The notes beneath the pieces were generated by a model. The model was not told the DNA's origin, did no database searches, and saw only the letters and a program-made list of their open reading frames with translations. Shown one piece after another: positions 10,721 to 23,906 of a DNA stretch of 64,000 nt. Source of the stretch: Erythroxylum novogranatense (taxonomy: Eukaryota; Streptophyta; Magnoliopsida; Malpighiales; Erythroxylaceae); contig CM057228.1 of NCBI GenBank assembly GCA_029891385.1, forward strand, positions 62,564,523 to 62,628,522. Direction: 5' to 3'. A program made the position numbers and the translations under genes. Each line of letters opens with the position of its first letter. Positions within the stretch are counted from its first letter, which is position 1.

Positions 10721-13700
10721 TGTAAGGTTGTTGAAAATTTAACCAATTAGAAAATAATACTTAAATTGAAAGTCAATGAGTGTGAATGAAAATTAATCAT
10801 TCACTAGTTGACTTATAACAAATTTTGGTTGAATCCATAATATTTTGGGTAGTTAATTGTTGAAAACAAAATTAATTACTATTATATCTATTTTGTATAT
10901 TTTGTATAGAATGAAACATTATCTAACTGGATCTATAGTCTTTTATGTATAATGGTGGTTAGAGATTATAAATTTTAACTTCTATGGATCTATAGTCTTT
11001 TAATTTTTGGAAACATATTGTAAGAAAATTTACTTGAAAATGATAATTTCTTGCTATTAGTAGCCATTCCATACCTATTTTCAATGTCTTACATTATTTC
11101 CCTTATGTGTAATGAATTATGAAAGTCTACAAATATTTAAGTCCTTTTTCAATTTTGAATATGTTTATATAAACAAGCTTTAATGTTGAACATATTTAAT
11201 TTTATAAAATGCTTATCAATTGTCCTTTTACATAGGAAACCAATTTCTTAATTTTTAGGGATACGAATCTCACAATGTTCATATGAATGGACTCAAATAG
11301 AATTTTGCATATTATCTTAACAATAAAAATGGATCCACTTTTGGTTGAACTTTTGTTTGCTTTATGTCAAGAATGAACTATTTCGTCATCTGATTTTTCG
11401 ATTGCCTCTGGAATATGATTATTAATAAGGAGAAGCTTTGTTAAACCAACCGAATTTAATCCATTATAATATTCTTTATTCCCTAATTTGAATATAATTA
11501 CCACAACATCTTAGTATTAATATCCAACATTCCTAATAGATTAACTGAAGTTTGATTTGCAATATATATGACTTGTTAAAAGGCATATACTAATATAAGC
11601 AAAGAGCTAGAAGTCTAAGCATGTCATATTAGCCCTATATTACAAACAAGTACTTCTCATATAATAAGGTTCCTCTAGACCATATTACAAATAAGTATTT
11701 TTCACATTAGCCCCGTAATCTCATTATTGAAAAACATTGCAACAATACATATTAACATCGAAAAAAAAGAGATATGACATGAATATCTTCTTCAACTCTT
11801 TTCTCTTATTCATAATAAGCTTAATTTCACACTCCATTTGCTTTAATTTTTCTTCGAACTTATTTTTTTTCCTTTTGTACCTTTTTTTTCACTCTTCTAA
11901 TACCTCACTCAAACAACTCGTCTTTAATTGTTCCTTTATAACTTATAGCTAAATGTTGCTTTAAGTTAGCATTTTTATTCATCAATATATGAATAAAATA
12001 AGCAACCTTATCTATGAAAGAACATTCATGCTAGCAAAAGAACTTATAACGCTCAACCTTGCAATCATAACTAAAACATACATTCGTTAATATTGTATTT
12101 AGTTTATGTTCCTATATTGAATATCGTAATATAATATTTCCACTAATCAAATTTTTTGCACTTATAAAACCTAAGTCTAAGATTTTTTTCACTTAATAAA
12201 GTCCTAAAACGTGCATTGAATCCATATAAACATTTAAAACCAACTGAAGAGTTGTTAGTTAAAGACGTATAATATGACACCTCTAATCTCAACTACTACA
12301 TTTTTCTAATATGTGTGATGACATAACCAATCAATAACAACATCTTCTTGTAAGAAATATAACCATCAATTAACAACATGGAAATAGCCATTAATTAGTA
12401 AAAAATAATCTTCAAATTCTTATAAGAAGTATAATCATTAATCAGTAAAGCAATATTAGCACAGAAAGATATTTGCTGTTAATTAAAGACCAATACTCAA
12501 AATTCTATCTAAATGCAATATAAATGGAAAGCAAAGCACACTCACTAATATATACATAAAGCATATACAAATAGGTTAGGAATTTACTGGGCAAGAAATA
12601 TAGCAAAGAAAGCTTAAACAAGGGAGAAAAAAAGTAGATATAAATTGGAATAGAGTGGCAAGAACAAAAAAAGAAAGAAGAAGGCATAAGGTGTTATTAT
12701 CCAACTCCAACTCCTCTAAGGTACCCACGACTCTGCATAATCCTATTTAAGGTTTAATACATTTCATGCATGGCTTGAAGATGAAGAAGATTTTATGGGC
12801 AAACTAGTTCAATAGCAGTCAGGAAAGCATTACAAACAAGATTAGGGGTCAATTAGGATTTAGTGAAAACAAATATTAGGAAAAAAAGAAAGATTGGGTT
12901 TGTTTCATTTAATCAAAATTATTAGTTTTTGAAAAGTAAATATTTTTGTTTTTAAAAATTTTAGAATGCAAAATATCATAAAGTAAAATAAACGAATAAA
13001 CAACTACAGAATGCTTTAACTATCACATGGCATATTAGCTGATCTAGCCAACCATACTTTCTTTTATAACGAGATTGTCATGTTTAGCTAATGTAAACCT
13101 GATAAAGTGACGTTTTAGGATACTATTATTATGTTTTATAAATTTTCGGGCACGAAATGGTAATATAGATCATGATGGGGCCAACTTAAACCTTTTATGA
13201 AATCCTTTTGTACAAAACTAACTATAAGACCTAGAAGAAAAACAACACCAATTTATGATCTCACCTTCTGAAAGCTTAGATATCGTCGGTAACTCTACGG
13301 GTTAAATATGTAATTGTATAAAGTAAATGGCCATTGAAATTGTATCTCATATGAATTTATTTTTTTTCTTGATTGTTATACTTAACACTCTAGTTTTTTT
13401 TTCTTATATTTTTCTTGGCATAATAACAACCATGGTTGGTTAATTCATTGAATTAACAACAAATGAATAAACTCGTTGATGTAGAGCCTCTCCCGTGATG
13501 TTTTTGCAATACTAATGAACTCTCAAGCCAACAATGGCTTCAATCTAATTATGGGAACCAGTATCAACAATATCATTCTATTACAGAGTAGAGGAGATAA
13601 GATGAAAAATATAATTAGAGAAAATATGGTCATAAACAAGTAAAATATTAAAACCCCAAAAAGCTATTATAAATGTGCGTATCTCAATTTCCTAATAAAA

Positions 13701-14461
13701 AAAAGTTAAGAGATCTTTAGATGGACAAATTATTGAAATAGTTTACGAAGATAGTTATAACCATCTAAAGTTATAATCTTATATTCCAATTTTCATAGAT
13801 GAAAGTTAATAAATAGAATCATCATAAGAAGAACAATAAGCATCAAAACTCTTGGGGAGGAGAACTTATCATGGATTTTGGATTAATGAATATGGATTAT
13901 CTATTGAAAAACATTAATGCCACATATATGATTTAGGCCATAACAACCTCTATTGGTGCTAGACATTAGAAATGTTATTGGTATACATTTACAATGACAA
14001 CAATTATTAAATTTACTTACGAAACTAAGTAATTATTAACTTATCCATGACAATAATTATGAAGAATGTTGACCAAATTTAGAAATACTTCAACAAAGAT
14101 CTCAGTTTTTAATTTTAGTAGAAACATACACTAGAAGAAATGAATTTGGAAAATTTATTGAAAATGTTTTAGTAGTGAAGAAAGATACTCAACAATTGAA
14201 ATTACAAATAATGTTGGATTCTTTAGTGAATTATCCCAATTTAATAATGGCAATAATTCAATTACACCTCTTGAATTTCATAATCCAAATAATTTAATAG
14301 GATTACAGGTTCTTAAGCATCAAATAATTATAATAACTTAGTTGTAACTTAACTTATTCGTTTAGGAATAAATGTGGGCAGAATCAAATCATGTCATCTA
14401 TTGCCAAATCCCTATCCCTAGTAGCAAAAATAAGAATCCGTGCCTTAGTCCCAATGGTAAC
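10721..14461. other. AT-rich intergenic DNA, nothing recognised with confidence
   Basis: About 3.7 kb without a credible gene. Short frames at 11737-11952 and 12505-12687 are Phe/Leu/Ser-rich readings of AT-rich DNA. From 13480 to 14340 there are weak Asn/Tyr/Gln-rich frames (for example SNYGNQYQQYHSIT) that could be an eroded retrotransposon gag tail, but no domain can be fixed. The last five bases, GTAAC at 14457-14461, are the target duplication of the LTR element that follows. Confidence 0.35.
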
Positions 14462-16448
14462 TGCTGGACCCCGAACTTTTTTATTAAATGAGAAATTGTT
14501 GGCGATTATTCATGTGTAGAAAAAGGGGAACTCTTGAACTTGAAATGAAATAATAAAGATGGTTTAGACACAAGATGGGTTATATGTGATATGTTGGAAG
14601 TTAAAAGTTGAAAAAAATGAAATTGAAAAATGTTCATTGAGTATGCTTCGGTGTTTTAGCCATAACTTTTGCTCTAGTTATTCGAATCAGATGATTCTTG
14701 ATTTGGATTAAACTAGAGAAATATGGTTACAAATTGTCTAATGAAATTGAGTTCTAATTTAGTCTCTAAGAAAGTCAATTGTCGGGTGAAATTTGAGCAT
14801 AACATATTGTTTAAGCATAAGAACAGTTTGGAAATGTTTAGGTTATAACCTTCAGATTTCTGAGCTAAATTGAATGCTTTTGATGTCATTAAAAAATTAA
14901 GACAATGAGAAACATTTATATAGAAGGAAGTGCAAGCAAATTCCTTCAATTGTATGATTAGAAAAGGTGTTGATTTTCGGAAGGAATTAAGCATGATTTA
15001 AATGAATTTTGAGGTCTTAATAGAATATTTTTGTGGAATTAATTAGCATGTTAATGGGAGTTAATTAGTATGTTAGTTTGAGTAAGATCATATGGAATAA
15101 GTTGATTGAATTATGATATTAAGGTGGTAAGTTTGCATGAGGGACAAAATTAGAAGACCACTTAAGCCATTTAAGTTGCATGGTTTATATCTAAGGGCAA
15201 AGGGGTCATTGCTCATTCATTAATGGCATTATTGTAAATAGAAGTGTAGGTTGGCTTTTAAGGAAGAGGCATGAACGACAATGGGAGAAAAGAACATGAG
15301 AAAAGAGAGAAATGAGAGAGAGATCGTGGAGAAGAGGAGAAAAAGAAGAAAGAGAAACTAGGGTTCAACTTTGCTGGGCTTTCAAGAAGAAATTTGTGAT
15401 TACTCAAGAAGAGAAAAAGGAAGAAGAGGGAGAGAGCTCTCATTCAAGCCATCAAACTCTTCATTTGGAGAAGATTCAAGGTAAGAATGGATTTTGATCT
15501 TTGGATTTTTTAGATGGTTTTGGTTTTTATAGTTTAAGAAATGTATGGGTCCAAGGATTCTATGATCAATTTTATGAAAATGTCTTATGGGTTTCTCAAT
15601 TTGAACTCCTTTTGATTTGGGGATTTTGCCATGGATGAAGAAGATTAAGAGAGGCAAGAGGAATCAAGATCAAGGGGAGGCAATTTGAGTCAAGTTTCAA
15701 GCAAGAAATTAAGGTGGGTACATGTTTATAATAGAGTAAATAAGCCACTTTTGTTTTCTTTAAATCAAGGATATTTAATGATTTAAATTGCATCATAATT
15801 GTTGCATAAATTATGCCTTGAATGAATTGAGAAATTGCTACATGTTGATATGTGAATTGTGTGACGATTTATGAAAATGATTTCTTTTGAAAAGATTGCA
15901 AGTTTATGAAATTATGTTTTTGGACATGGTTTTCGAAATATATCAAGTATATGAAATCAAGTTTTTTTTTTGAAAAGTGTCATTTTGGGCAACAAGTTTT
16001 GAAATACATGTTATGTGGGTTTAGGTAGTCCATCCAAGAACCGTCACGTGCACGTTGACCTAAGAATAGGCTTCTCCTGCCTGCCCGCTAGTGGCACGGA
16101 GCTCCTTTAAGGACTCCCTCAAATTTATGGCTACACAGGACCATTATATGGGAATGTGAAGTGTGTCATGAATATGGACCTGCCCAAACCATTTTGATAT
16201 GTTATGTGCTTATGACATGTGAACAAGTTGATGCATACATATTTTGTGGTTTGTAAATGTAAATACATGATGAGATTTTGAGAAACGAGTATTTTATGGA
16301 TTTCAACAAGGATTTTCTATGACAATAAACTTTTGAATGGTTTTGCTTATTTTTCCATTATAAGATGTTACCCACAAGCTTTCAAGCTCACCCCCTCTCT
16401 TTCCTCATTCAGGTGAAGAACAAGAGATCAAGTGAAAGTGAATCAAGA
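14462..16448 (+). repeat. Host LTR, segment 1
   Basis: First part of the old LTR, from its TGCTGG terminus to the first nested insertion. It holds an A/G-rich leader at about 15270-15480 (repeated gagag/agaag words) followed by a ggtaag splice-donor-like site, the layout of a transcribed LTR leader. The last five bases (CAAGA) are the left target duplication of the nested minus-strand element. Confidence 0.75.
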
Positions 16449-17954
16449 TGATCGGCGGTTTATCGTTCAATATTAAAATTGATCCCTGGAAACCGGTCAA
16501 ATTAAATTTATACCAAGGATTGCAATACAGGATGCAACCTCGGGTCGACTCTCAAGGAACCAATGCATCAATTGATCCTAGACTAGCCTAATGTTTGAAT
16601 GATGCATGCAATTAAAGCAATAAAAAGGGGGTTTTGAGTGATTAATCTAAAATTAAACTAGACCAAAGCAAAGATAAATATTTTAGGATTTTGAAAAGAT
16701 AAGGCAATTGAAATTAAATGAGACTGAAAACAATTAATAAAACTCTCCTAAAATGTAGCTCGGGTCATCATCGCTCAAAATAATATCGGGTTTGAAATCC
16801 ACTAAGTTTGAAAATAAACCTTAACAACTCGTTAAGTCCAAGAATTAATTAATCAACTCGATTAATTAAAACTTGTTAAAACTCCTTAGTGTATGCTATG
16901 AATGATTAATGCAACAAATCATTTGAATAAAACACAACCAACTTAATCAAACACAACTAGGCGATTAAATTAATTGATGCAATCATCCAACGATATACAT
17001 GAACTCCATGTATTTAAAACATCATTCAACAATAATCAAACATTAACACAAATCAAAGTTTAACGTCCTACTAAACTATAGCAAGACTCAATCGGTTATA
17101 CATCGTAATAATACCAACTCGGATCGTTACAAGTTCATAACCAAATCTAAAACGATGTTGATTACCCTTGAAGCTCGAAGAACTCGGACCTCTGTTACAT
17201 TTCCGGAGACTAAGAGTTTAGCCACTCATGACTCGGATGACTCCATCATCTTCTTGGAGAATCACCGATAGTCATGATCAGACGACAAACTGGAAGATGA
17301 AGACAGCGAACGTGGAATACTGGAGATGAGAAAGATGAAGGCGGTGAACGTCGTCTGCGACTGAACCTGAAACAAACACAATATAAAAACTATCAAAACT
17401 AAAACAGAGAAGAAAAAGGAAACAAACAGAGAAAATAGTGAACGAAGAATGAAAACTGGAGAAGACGAAGAAGAAACACTGTAGCGGCCGCTTCTCATTT
17501 GCCCTAAATGGTAAGGTTTTATAGGGAACTGTGCGGGCCGGGTCGAAACAGTGGATACTTTTGCCATTTTGGTCCGGTCACCCGACATTATTGCGGCGAA
17601 CGATCGTAGTTCATTGGCGAATGAATTTGGTCACTCGTCGCAATAATGAATTAAACACCATTAATTAGCCGCGGCGAATGGAGAGTCGATTCGTCGGCGA
17701 ACTCATGGCGTGTTGACTTCTTAATTGTTGACTACTTTGGTCCTACAAAATACAACCCATTTGCAGTATCAATTGTCCCAATAAAGATTATGCATAATTA
17801 ATGACAAATGACAACAAAATACTGACAATGTGCAATTTATCAAAACTTAATGTGCGGGACCAAAATAAACATAAAAATCATAAATCAGGAGTCAACAGAT
17901 GCATAATTACTAAAGAAAACGGGCCTAATTTATAGTATAAATTTGGTCCAATCA
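16449..17954 (-). repeat. 3' LTR of the gag-protease element
   Basis: Direct repeat of 23907-25413 with scattered substitutions and small indels. On the minus strand it starts TGATTGGACC and ends GCCGATCA. Relative to its partner, the CpG-rich motif near 17585-17720 has decayed most: the partner's perfect hairpin at 25042-25059 is here 'cattattgcggcgaacg'. Confidence 0.9.
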
Positions 17955-17970
17955 AATTCCCCCACACTTA
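17955..17970 (-). other. Polypurine tract of the gag-protease element
   Basis: On the minus strand AAGTGTGGGGGAATT lies directly before the 3' LTR, the expected place for plus-strand priming. Two similar words occur inside the element (around 19130-19145 and 20632-20648). Confidence 0.75.
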
Positions 17971-20900
17971 AACCTTTGTACTCCTGAACAAAGCTTATAA
18001 GAGTCAAAAAGGTACAAGAGTAAAAGAAAATTCTGCCCATGTTCAAACAATAACCAAAATTAACTCAATCCACTTTATCAGAAGTCGAACGCAGCAAATT
18101 GAAAGAGTGCTAATAAAACAAACATTGAAAGAATTTAAGCACAAGAGATTGAACAATAGAGAATCACTCAGGATATGGTGTTTACGCTCAACTCACTTGT
18201 ATAGTAGGGATATTTTTCTCTCAATCTACTTAATACATCTCCTACCATAGGCTTGTATCAATTTTATTTCTCCACTACAAGGACTATCAATTTGAAGATC
18301 AAGAGGTCTTTAAGGGTTGTAATGAGCGGAAGGCTAAATGAATGGATGATGTGAAAGAAAGAAAAATATGAGCATGCGATAAAGTGAGGAATCGATGTCA
18401 ACAAACAAAACTAAAACACTACACTAAAATAAATTGAATACACACACTTTTTTTTTTTTATGTGGCTATCTCATTTGAGATGCTAATCCCTTTTGGGATA
18501 CAACACATTATTATCTCTTTTGGGATACACAAGACTAACACTTTTCCATTTTCCAATACCTTTTTTTTAAAACCAAACACGTACTCACCGACATCATCTA
18601 AGAATGTATGCAAATGCTCATAAAGAAAAGGCTCAAGGGCTAGTAAGAGGAAAAAGTGTTTAAGGGTTGGTGTTTGGGGAAAGAGCTGAAAGAAAGAACG
18701 CCTCTATCATATCCACAAAAATCTAGTCCATCAAGCTTTGAGTAAAATTGACACAAGTTCTAGAGAAGAATGGACTAAGCAGATGCACACACAAAATATA
18801 GAAGAAAAATTTGGCTCGAATATCCTTCCAACAAGGTTTTGTCTCAATGATCAATCTCAAGTCTTAAAAACTTAAAATGCTACCTTGTTAGCATGCTCCC
18901 ATTTACTTAGTTTTGAAAACTTCAAAAGTTAAAATTTTGTCAGATTCAATTATCGTTCGAAGAATGGAGAGCATTTTTACAAAAACTCAAGTATCAAGTT
19001 GAAACTTATAAATGCTTTGCATGCAAGGCACAAAAGAACAAGTGCAGAAATTGTTTGATTTGGGGACCAAATTTATCAGTTAAAGCAGTGGCCACAAAAT
19101 TATGCATAATGCAAAATATAAAAGGGAATGGCTCCCCCACACTTAAACATGGCATTGTCCACAATGGCAAAAATAGTAGGGCATAGAGGGGACCATAAAA
19201 ACAGATAAAACAGAAATGTGGATATATCATTAAACTCAAAAAGTGTGGACGAAAGGAAGAATCCGAAGAACAAAAGACATCAAGAAACAGAGAATTCAGC
19301 AAAAACAAAAACAACATGTTAATCTAAACAGGAGGATCATCCTCGACGGGCGGTTCGGGAGGGACAACGAGGGACAACAGGGAGGTGGTAGTGCTCTCGG
19401 ATTATGACAGATGTAAAAGCATCTGGAATAGAAACACCTCGGAAGTTAATTAGTAGGTGTGAGATTGACGGCATGGGTATATCTATGGCGCACAAAGGAA
19501 AGGTTGCTGTGGTCCGAGGTTAGGCGAGGCGGTCAACTCGAGTTGGAAGAGTTGACCTACAAAAGGGTTGGTAGCCGGAGTAAGAGGAAATGATTTTCTT
19601 TTAGTAAAGTTTGGCTAGAACTCGCGTGGCTAATCGTATATACTGTGGATCTGCTAGGTGAGAGGGAAAACGGAAGGTTGCGAGGAAGGAGAAAGGGTGT
19701 GATCGGAGGAAGAAGAGGATGATCTGCTGCTCGGCACGGGTGGCTTGTTTCATTCTAGGCATGATCCCACACACAAAAGTTAGAAATAGACAATTTACCG
19801 ACAAAATCATACGTAATCAAGTCTTTTAGCAATTTGCCACACCAACAAGATCATTCATTGCGGCGAGAGGAGACTTCGCCATTATTTGCAGACTAACGGG
19901 ATGTTCGCCGCAATAACTGGTACCTTCGTCATTGCGGCGAACAAAGACATTCGTCGCAGCGAGCTGAAACCCTAAGTTCGTCGCGGCGAAGTATGAATTT
20001 TGCCGCGGCGAATGGCGATTCTGCGAACAGTCACGGCGAACAACGTTCGCTGTTTGCCTTAAATCTAACGAATAACAACGAAAATGGACAAGAGGAAGGA
20101 ATAAAAACACTTACAGAAGGGTGAAAACGCAGTTGGAAGGGGATTTGAGGAGAATGGAAGCTTCAAACAGCAGAAGGCACGGAGAGGACTACGGAGAGGC
20201 AGCGAGGAAGGCGGCAAAGTGAGAAGGAAAGGGGAAGGAAGAAGAAGAAAAAGAAGAAAGAGCGGGAGACAAGAGGACGCGAGAGAGGAAAAGACCAAAA
20301 AGGGCCTCGGACAAAAGAGAAATCCAACGGTCCGAAGGGCAAAAAGTCCTTATTATGCGGCGAAGACGAACGGCTGCAGCGAATAAGATGAAAACCCTAG
20401 GTTAGCGCAAATAACAGCGATGCTCATTGCGGCGAACCACCTAGAAACAGATCACAAGATGTAAGGATTCTACTCGGTTTGCACAATCATTCAATTAATC
20501 ATCCCAAATATGAACCATTTTCTTCAATCTAATTATGCTTCATTGGGAGAACACAGAGCTAACAAAGGAGAAACATTTTATTCAAGCGAAAGGGAAATCC
20601 TACCTACTACTCTAATTCTCTTGGTTTGATCCCTCCCCACATTTAAACAATATAATCATGTTCAACAATATGCACGTTGGTATAAAACATAGCACAATTA
20701 TATAGTAAATGAAGGAAAGAAAACCTGCACTCAAGGTGGGTCTTGTAGCTCGGGATGGACGATCGCTCGATATCCAAGCTCCATTTCAAAGAGCTTGGTT
20801 GCTAGTCGCCCACGTCCATACTGCACCTGTGATGTGCTCTGCAAAATCATCAAAGGAGAAACTTTCCCAAAATATTGTCGATGGTAGGAGTCAAAGTTTC

Positions 20901-20999
20901 TACAAATTCGAACAAGCATCGTCAATCACCACATCAAGCATGTTGACACCAAGCAAGGAATAATCTTCATGGGTTGCTTCATAGCTTCATACATGTTGA
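17971..20999 (-). other. Non-coding spacer of the gag-protease element
   Basis: About 3 kb between protease and polypurine tract. No conserved domain was recognised in any frame on either strand; the longest frames are Phe/Leu/Ser-rich readings of purine-rich DNA. It contains a cluster of CpG-rich 'gcggcgaa' words at 19855-20050 and 20355-20440, one of them an 11-bp perfect inverted repeat (ttcgccgcaat ... attgcggcgaa, about 19909-19946). It also holds a purine-rich stretch (about 20130-20300) and two extra copies of the TTTAAGTGTGGGG-like box. Confidence 0.6.
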
Positions 21000-21375
21000 A
21001 GCTAACTTTTTGATCGCCCACTTCCATAGTGATCTTCCTTCCTTCATACTAATCATAGTACTTTCTGTCCAAGAAAGGGACGCCCAAGGATCGTAGAAGT
21101 GTCATGCACCACTTCAGAGGTCATGTCTAACACGTAAAACCGCAGGAAACACTAAGCCTTTGACCGACCGAATGTCCTCAATAATTCTACGGATGCCTAA
21201 ATGACCTATCGCCTAACCGGAGAATAACAGATGTGGGCTTAATACTCTTCACTCCCAAGGTCTTATATCTCGACTCGGGCATCACATTTATCGCTGCCCC
21301 TAGATCTAGTAAAGCTCTACCTATGGTCACTTTCCCTAATGTGCAAGGGATGGTAAAAGATCCGTGGTCCGACAT
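21000..21375 (-). pseudogene. Aspartic protease domain, DLGA type
   Basis: The minus-strand frame 21375-21187 reads GSFTIPCTLGKVTIGRALLD, LGAAINVMP, then IKPTSVILRLGDRS. This is the retropepsin of Athila/Tat-type elements, in which the usual DTGA/DSGA is DLGA. The flap region continues below 21187 in another frame (IRRIIED...GLVFPAVLRV), so at least one frameshift separates the halves. In a complete element, RT would follow directly. Here the sequence runs into spacer with only a short in-frame tail at 20731-20925. Confidence 0.75.
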
Positions 21376-21733
21376 TTCTTGGTATCTCGTGGCTTAAACA
21401 AGGTGAAACATTCGAGCTCACCGCACTCTCTCATTGGGCCTAAACTTCTTCTTATTTGTACACGGATCCTTTAAATATTTAGCGTGGTAGGAACTCGCTT
21501 TACCAAATCTAGCAAAGGCACATTCACTTCCACTTTCCCAAACAAGTCAATGATTTCTTTTCATGTTGTTTTTCTCTTAGCGCTTGCTCATCAAATAAGA
21601 GTTCGAAAAGGAGGTCCTTTAAGTTGACTTCCTTCTTGGCGAGGTCATTTTGCTCGATTTATCCTTATCGTTCTTCTTCCTAATATGCTCGATGATTGCT
21701 CTTTATCCTCAATTGGTGATTGCTTCTTATTTC

Positions 21734-23464
21734 TCAACAATTCCTCTTCGCGATCACTCTCGATCGCATGACCGCTTCTCTCTCACTGAGGCGCTTCTTC
21801 AACCTCAATTTCCTCGGTGCATTCTTCTTCTTCAGAATGTTGAAATGCACTTTCTTTCCACTCCTCAACTCAATTGCATTTAAACTCTTCGGGTTAATCA
21901 CCGTGTTGGAGGGAATGGTCCCGCTACTTCTAGCTTGGTTGTCACTCAAATTATTAGACAATTGAGTGACATATGAGTTCAAGTTCTCGGCCTTGGTTTC
22001 CCATTGATCCATGCGTTTCTCCAAGGCACTAAAGCGGGCAGCATTCTTAGCTGAGTCCTGTTGGATGAGGTTTGCGATGGCGTTGAATTGATTTGCTGTG
22101 GAAGTTCGTTCCTCTTTCATCAACGTCATCATACCATGCAGCAGTTGGTTGGTGTCCTCCTTGGGTGGCGGTGGTTGTTGCACTGTCAACGCTTGTTGAT
22201 CCTGGAACTGGTTTGTAGATTGTCCAGCTCCACTCCCTTGCTGAAAGCGGTTGGGTGCTCTTTCCGCGTTATTCCTCCAACTAAAATTTGGGTGGGATCT
22301 CCATCCCTCATTATATGTGTTGGAATACGGGTCCCATTTTCGATCCTGTCTACCTTGATACATTGCTGAGACTTCTTCATATCTGCCAGGACAAACACTT
22401 GAAATGTGCATCACTGAGCCACAAGATTCGCAACTAGGTGCGACTAGTTCAGTGGAAGTTGATGGGCGATGCACATTCAAATTCTTCAGCTCCGCCGTTA
22501 TTGAGGATAACTGGGAAGTTATCCGATGTTCAAAAGAATCTACCTTCGATTCCGTGCTCTCCATCCTCTTAGTTTGGTGACATGGCTCCCACTTCATTCA
22601 CATTCCCGAATCGCGGACACTATATCGTTGATGATTCAGGCCATTCTCTTAATCGGGGCCTAAGCTTACGGCGCGTGAGGTCAATCAATGAACCTCCGAC
22701 GCAAAGATCCAACATCCTTTCTCTTGATTCTTCACCCCATCATAAAAATATTGAACCAGCTTGTTCATCGAGGATCGATGATGGGGCACCGAGACAACAG
22801 ATCTTGAAATTGCTCCAAAAATCATCTGAGGACTCGTCATAATCTTGTTTGGCGTAATATATCTCCTTTCTCATTGACGACGTCTAGAAGCCGGAAAATA
22901 CTTTTCCGTAAAAGCTTTCGTAAGTTGGCCCAACTGTGATAGGCATTCGCAACATGCCTTGGGAGGCTCATGTACCACTCCGGGCCTTTCCTTCTAACGA
23001 CAAATGGAAGACTTTCCACAAAGACTGGTCCAGATGTGCTCCTACGAGCTTCATACTCGATGGATCATGGTGAGGGCCTCAAGATGCATGTAGGGTCCTC
23101 TCCGTTAAACCGTGAAATTTGGGGAGAGAGTTAATCAATAAACCTTGACTTCAAATTTATATCGGAAGTTAGGGAAGTGCACGGCGATGAAAGGATCGTA
23201 GTGTACGTCCGAGGTTGTAGCTTCTCGTATGGTCCTACGTCTGATGTTCGCATTGTTGTCATCTACGCATTCCTGGTCACCGTTAAGACCGTGATCTCCA
23301 TCTCGGGGTGGTTGACCGGGATATTCTTGTTGTTCAGCCATTTCAGATTCTAATCGATCTAGTGTTCTAAGTCTTTCTTGCTCTCTCTTGTTCTTCCTAA
23401 GTTGTCTAAGGTGTCGCTCAATTTCAGGTTGAAAATGAACTAGCCTAAGTCTACGGGCATGCAA
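21734..23464 (-). pseudogene. gag polyprotein, frameshifted
   Basis: Gag of the Athila/Tat type, broken into three frames. 23464-23135 carries a basic N-terminal helix (LRQLRKNKREQERLRTLDRL), an internal MAEQ and the conserved RRTIRE...D..YDPF block. 23019-22837 carries the capsid core (LPFVVRRKGPEWYMSLP, then SWANLRKLL). 22597-21734 carries the C-terminal part with a zinc knuckle CESCGSVMHISSVC (C-x2-C-x4-H-x4-C), the WDPYSNTYNEGW block, a Gln-rich stretch and a heptad-like helix (about MDQWETKAENLNSYVTQLSN). The usual role is capsid assembly and RNA packaging. The breaks make this copy non-functional unless the frameshifts are sequencing errors. Confidence 0.75.
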
Positions 23465-23883
23465 GAGAAGTTCACCTAAGATAGCTCACTAAAACGACAA
23501 CGGATAGCAAGGCTTCAATTCACTCAAGTTCATTTGCGGCGTGTAAGAACTCATTGCGGTAATGTAATAAATCAGAATGTTATTGCGGCGAATATAAACT
23601 CATTGCAATGACGGATGAACTCATTTGTGACGAATGAGGAACTCACACGACCAAGAAGCACTGCACAAGCAAGGCAAACAGAATTAACTTAAAATTACGC
23701 ACAATAAACAAGAACAATCGAATAAACACTTAAAACAAAGCGAATGAAATAACAAACATGATTAACACTAAAAACACTTAAGTAATGTAAATTAAATGAA
23801 ATTATGCAATGCAAACAAAATGCAAACAAAAATTAAAATCAAAACAAACACTTTGGCTAACCTAGAGAACCAATTAATTTGAT

Positions 23884-23902
23884 TCCCTAACAACGGTGCC
23901 AA
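23884..23902 (-). other. Primer binding site, tRNA-Asp like
   Basis: Just inside the 5' LTR the minus strand reads TGGCACCGTTGTTAGGGAA. The canonical tRNA-Asp site of Athila/Tat elements is TGGCGCCGTTGCCGGGGA. The differences are transitions, as expected from cytosine deamination. Confidence 0.75.
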
Positions 23903-23906
23903 AATT

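Noticed and set aside
11737..11952. Phe/Leu-rich 71-codon frame
   Set aside because: Typical reading of T-rich DNA. The reverse strand shows a weak Lys/Glu helix, but no family could be named.
13480..14340. Asn/Tyr/Gln-rich weak frames that could be gag-like
   Set aside because: Many stops, no zinc knuckle or capsid block, no LTR partner; too little to assign.
14380..14461. A short ATG frame (MSSIAKSLSLVAKIRIRALV) that would continue past the LTR insertion at 36999
   Set aside because: Joining across the insertion keeps the frame for a few codons only; no homology recognised and no supporting exon.
17262..17588. Ser/Phe-rich frames repeated at 24681-25074
   Set aside because: They lie inside the two LTRs of the gag-protease element and exist only because the LTRs are copies of each other.
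18430..18560. Repeated 'cttttgggata' and T-run, considered as a terminator or polyadenylation region
   Set aside because: It lies in the spacer of a minus-strand element with no gene ending there.
21650..22369. Plus-strand frames of 77-102 codons
   Set aside because: Antisense shadows of the gag pseudogene on the minus strand.
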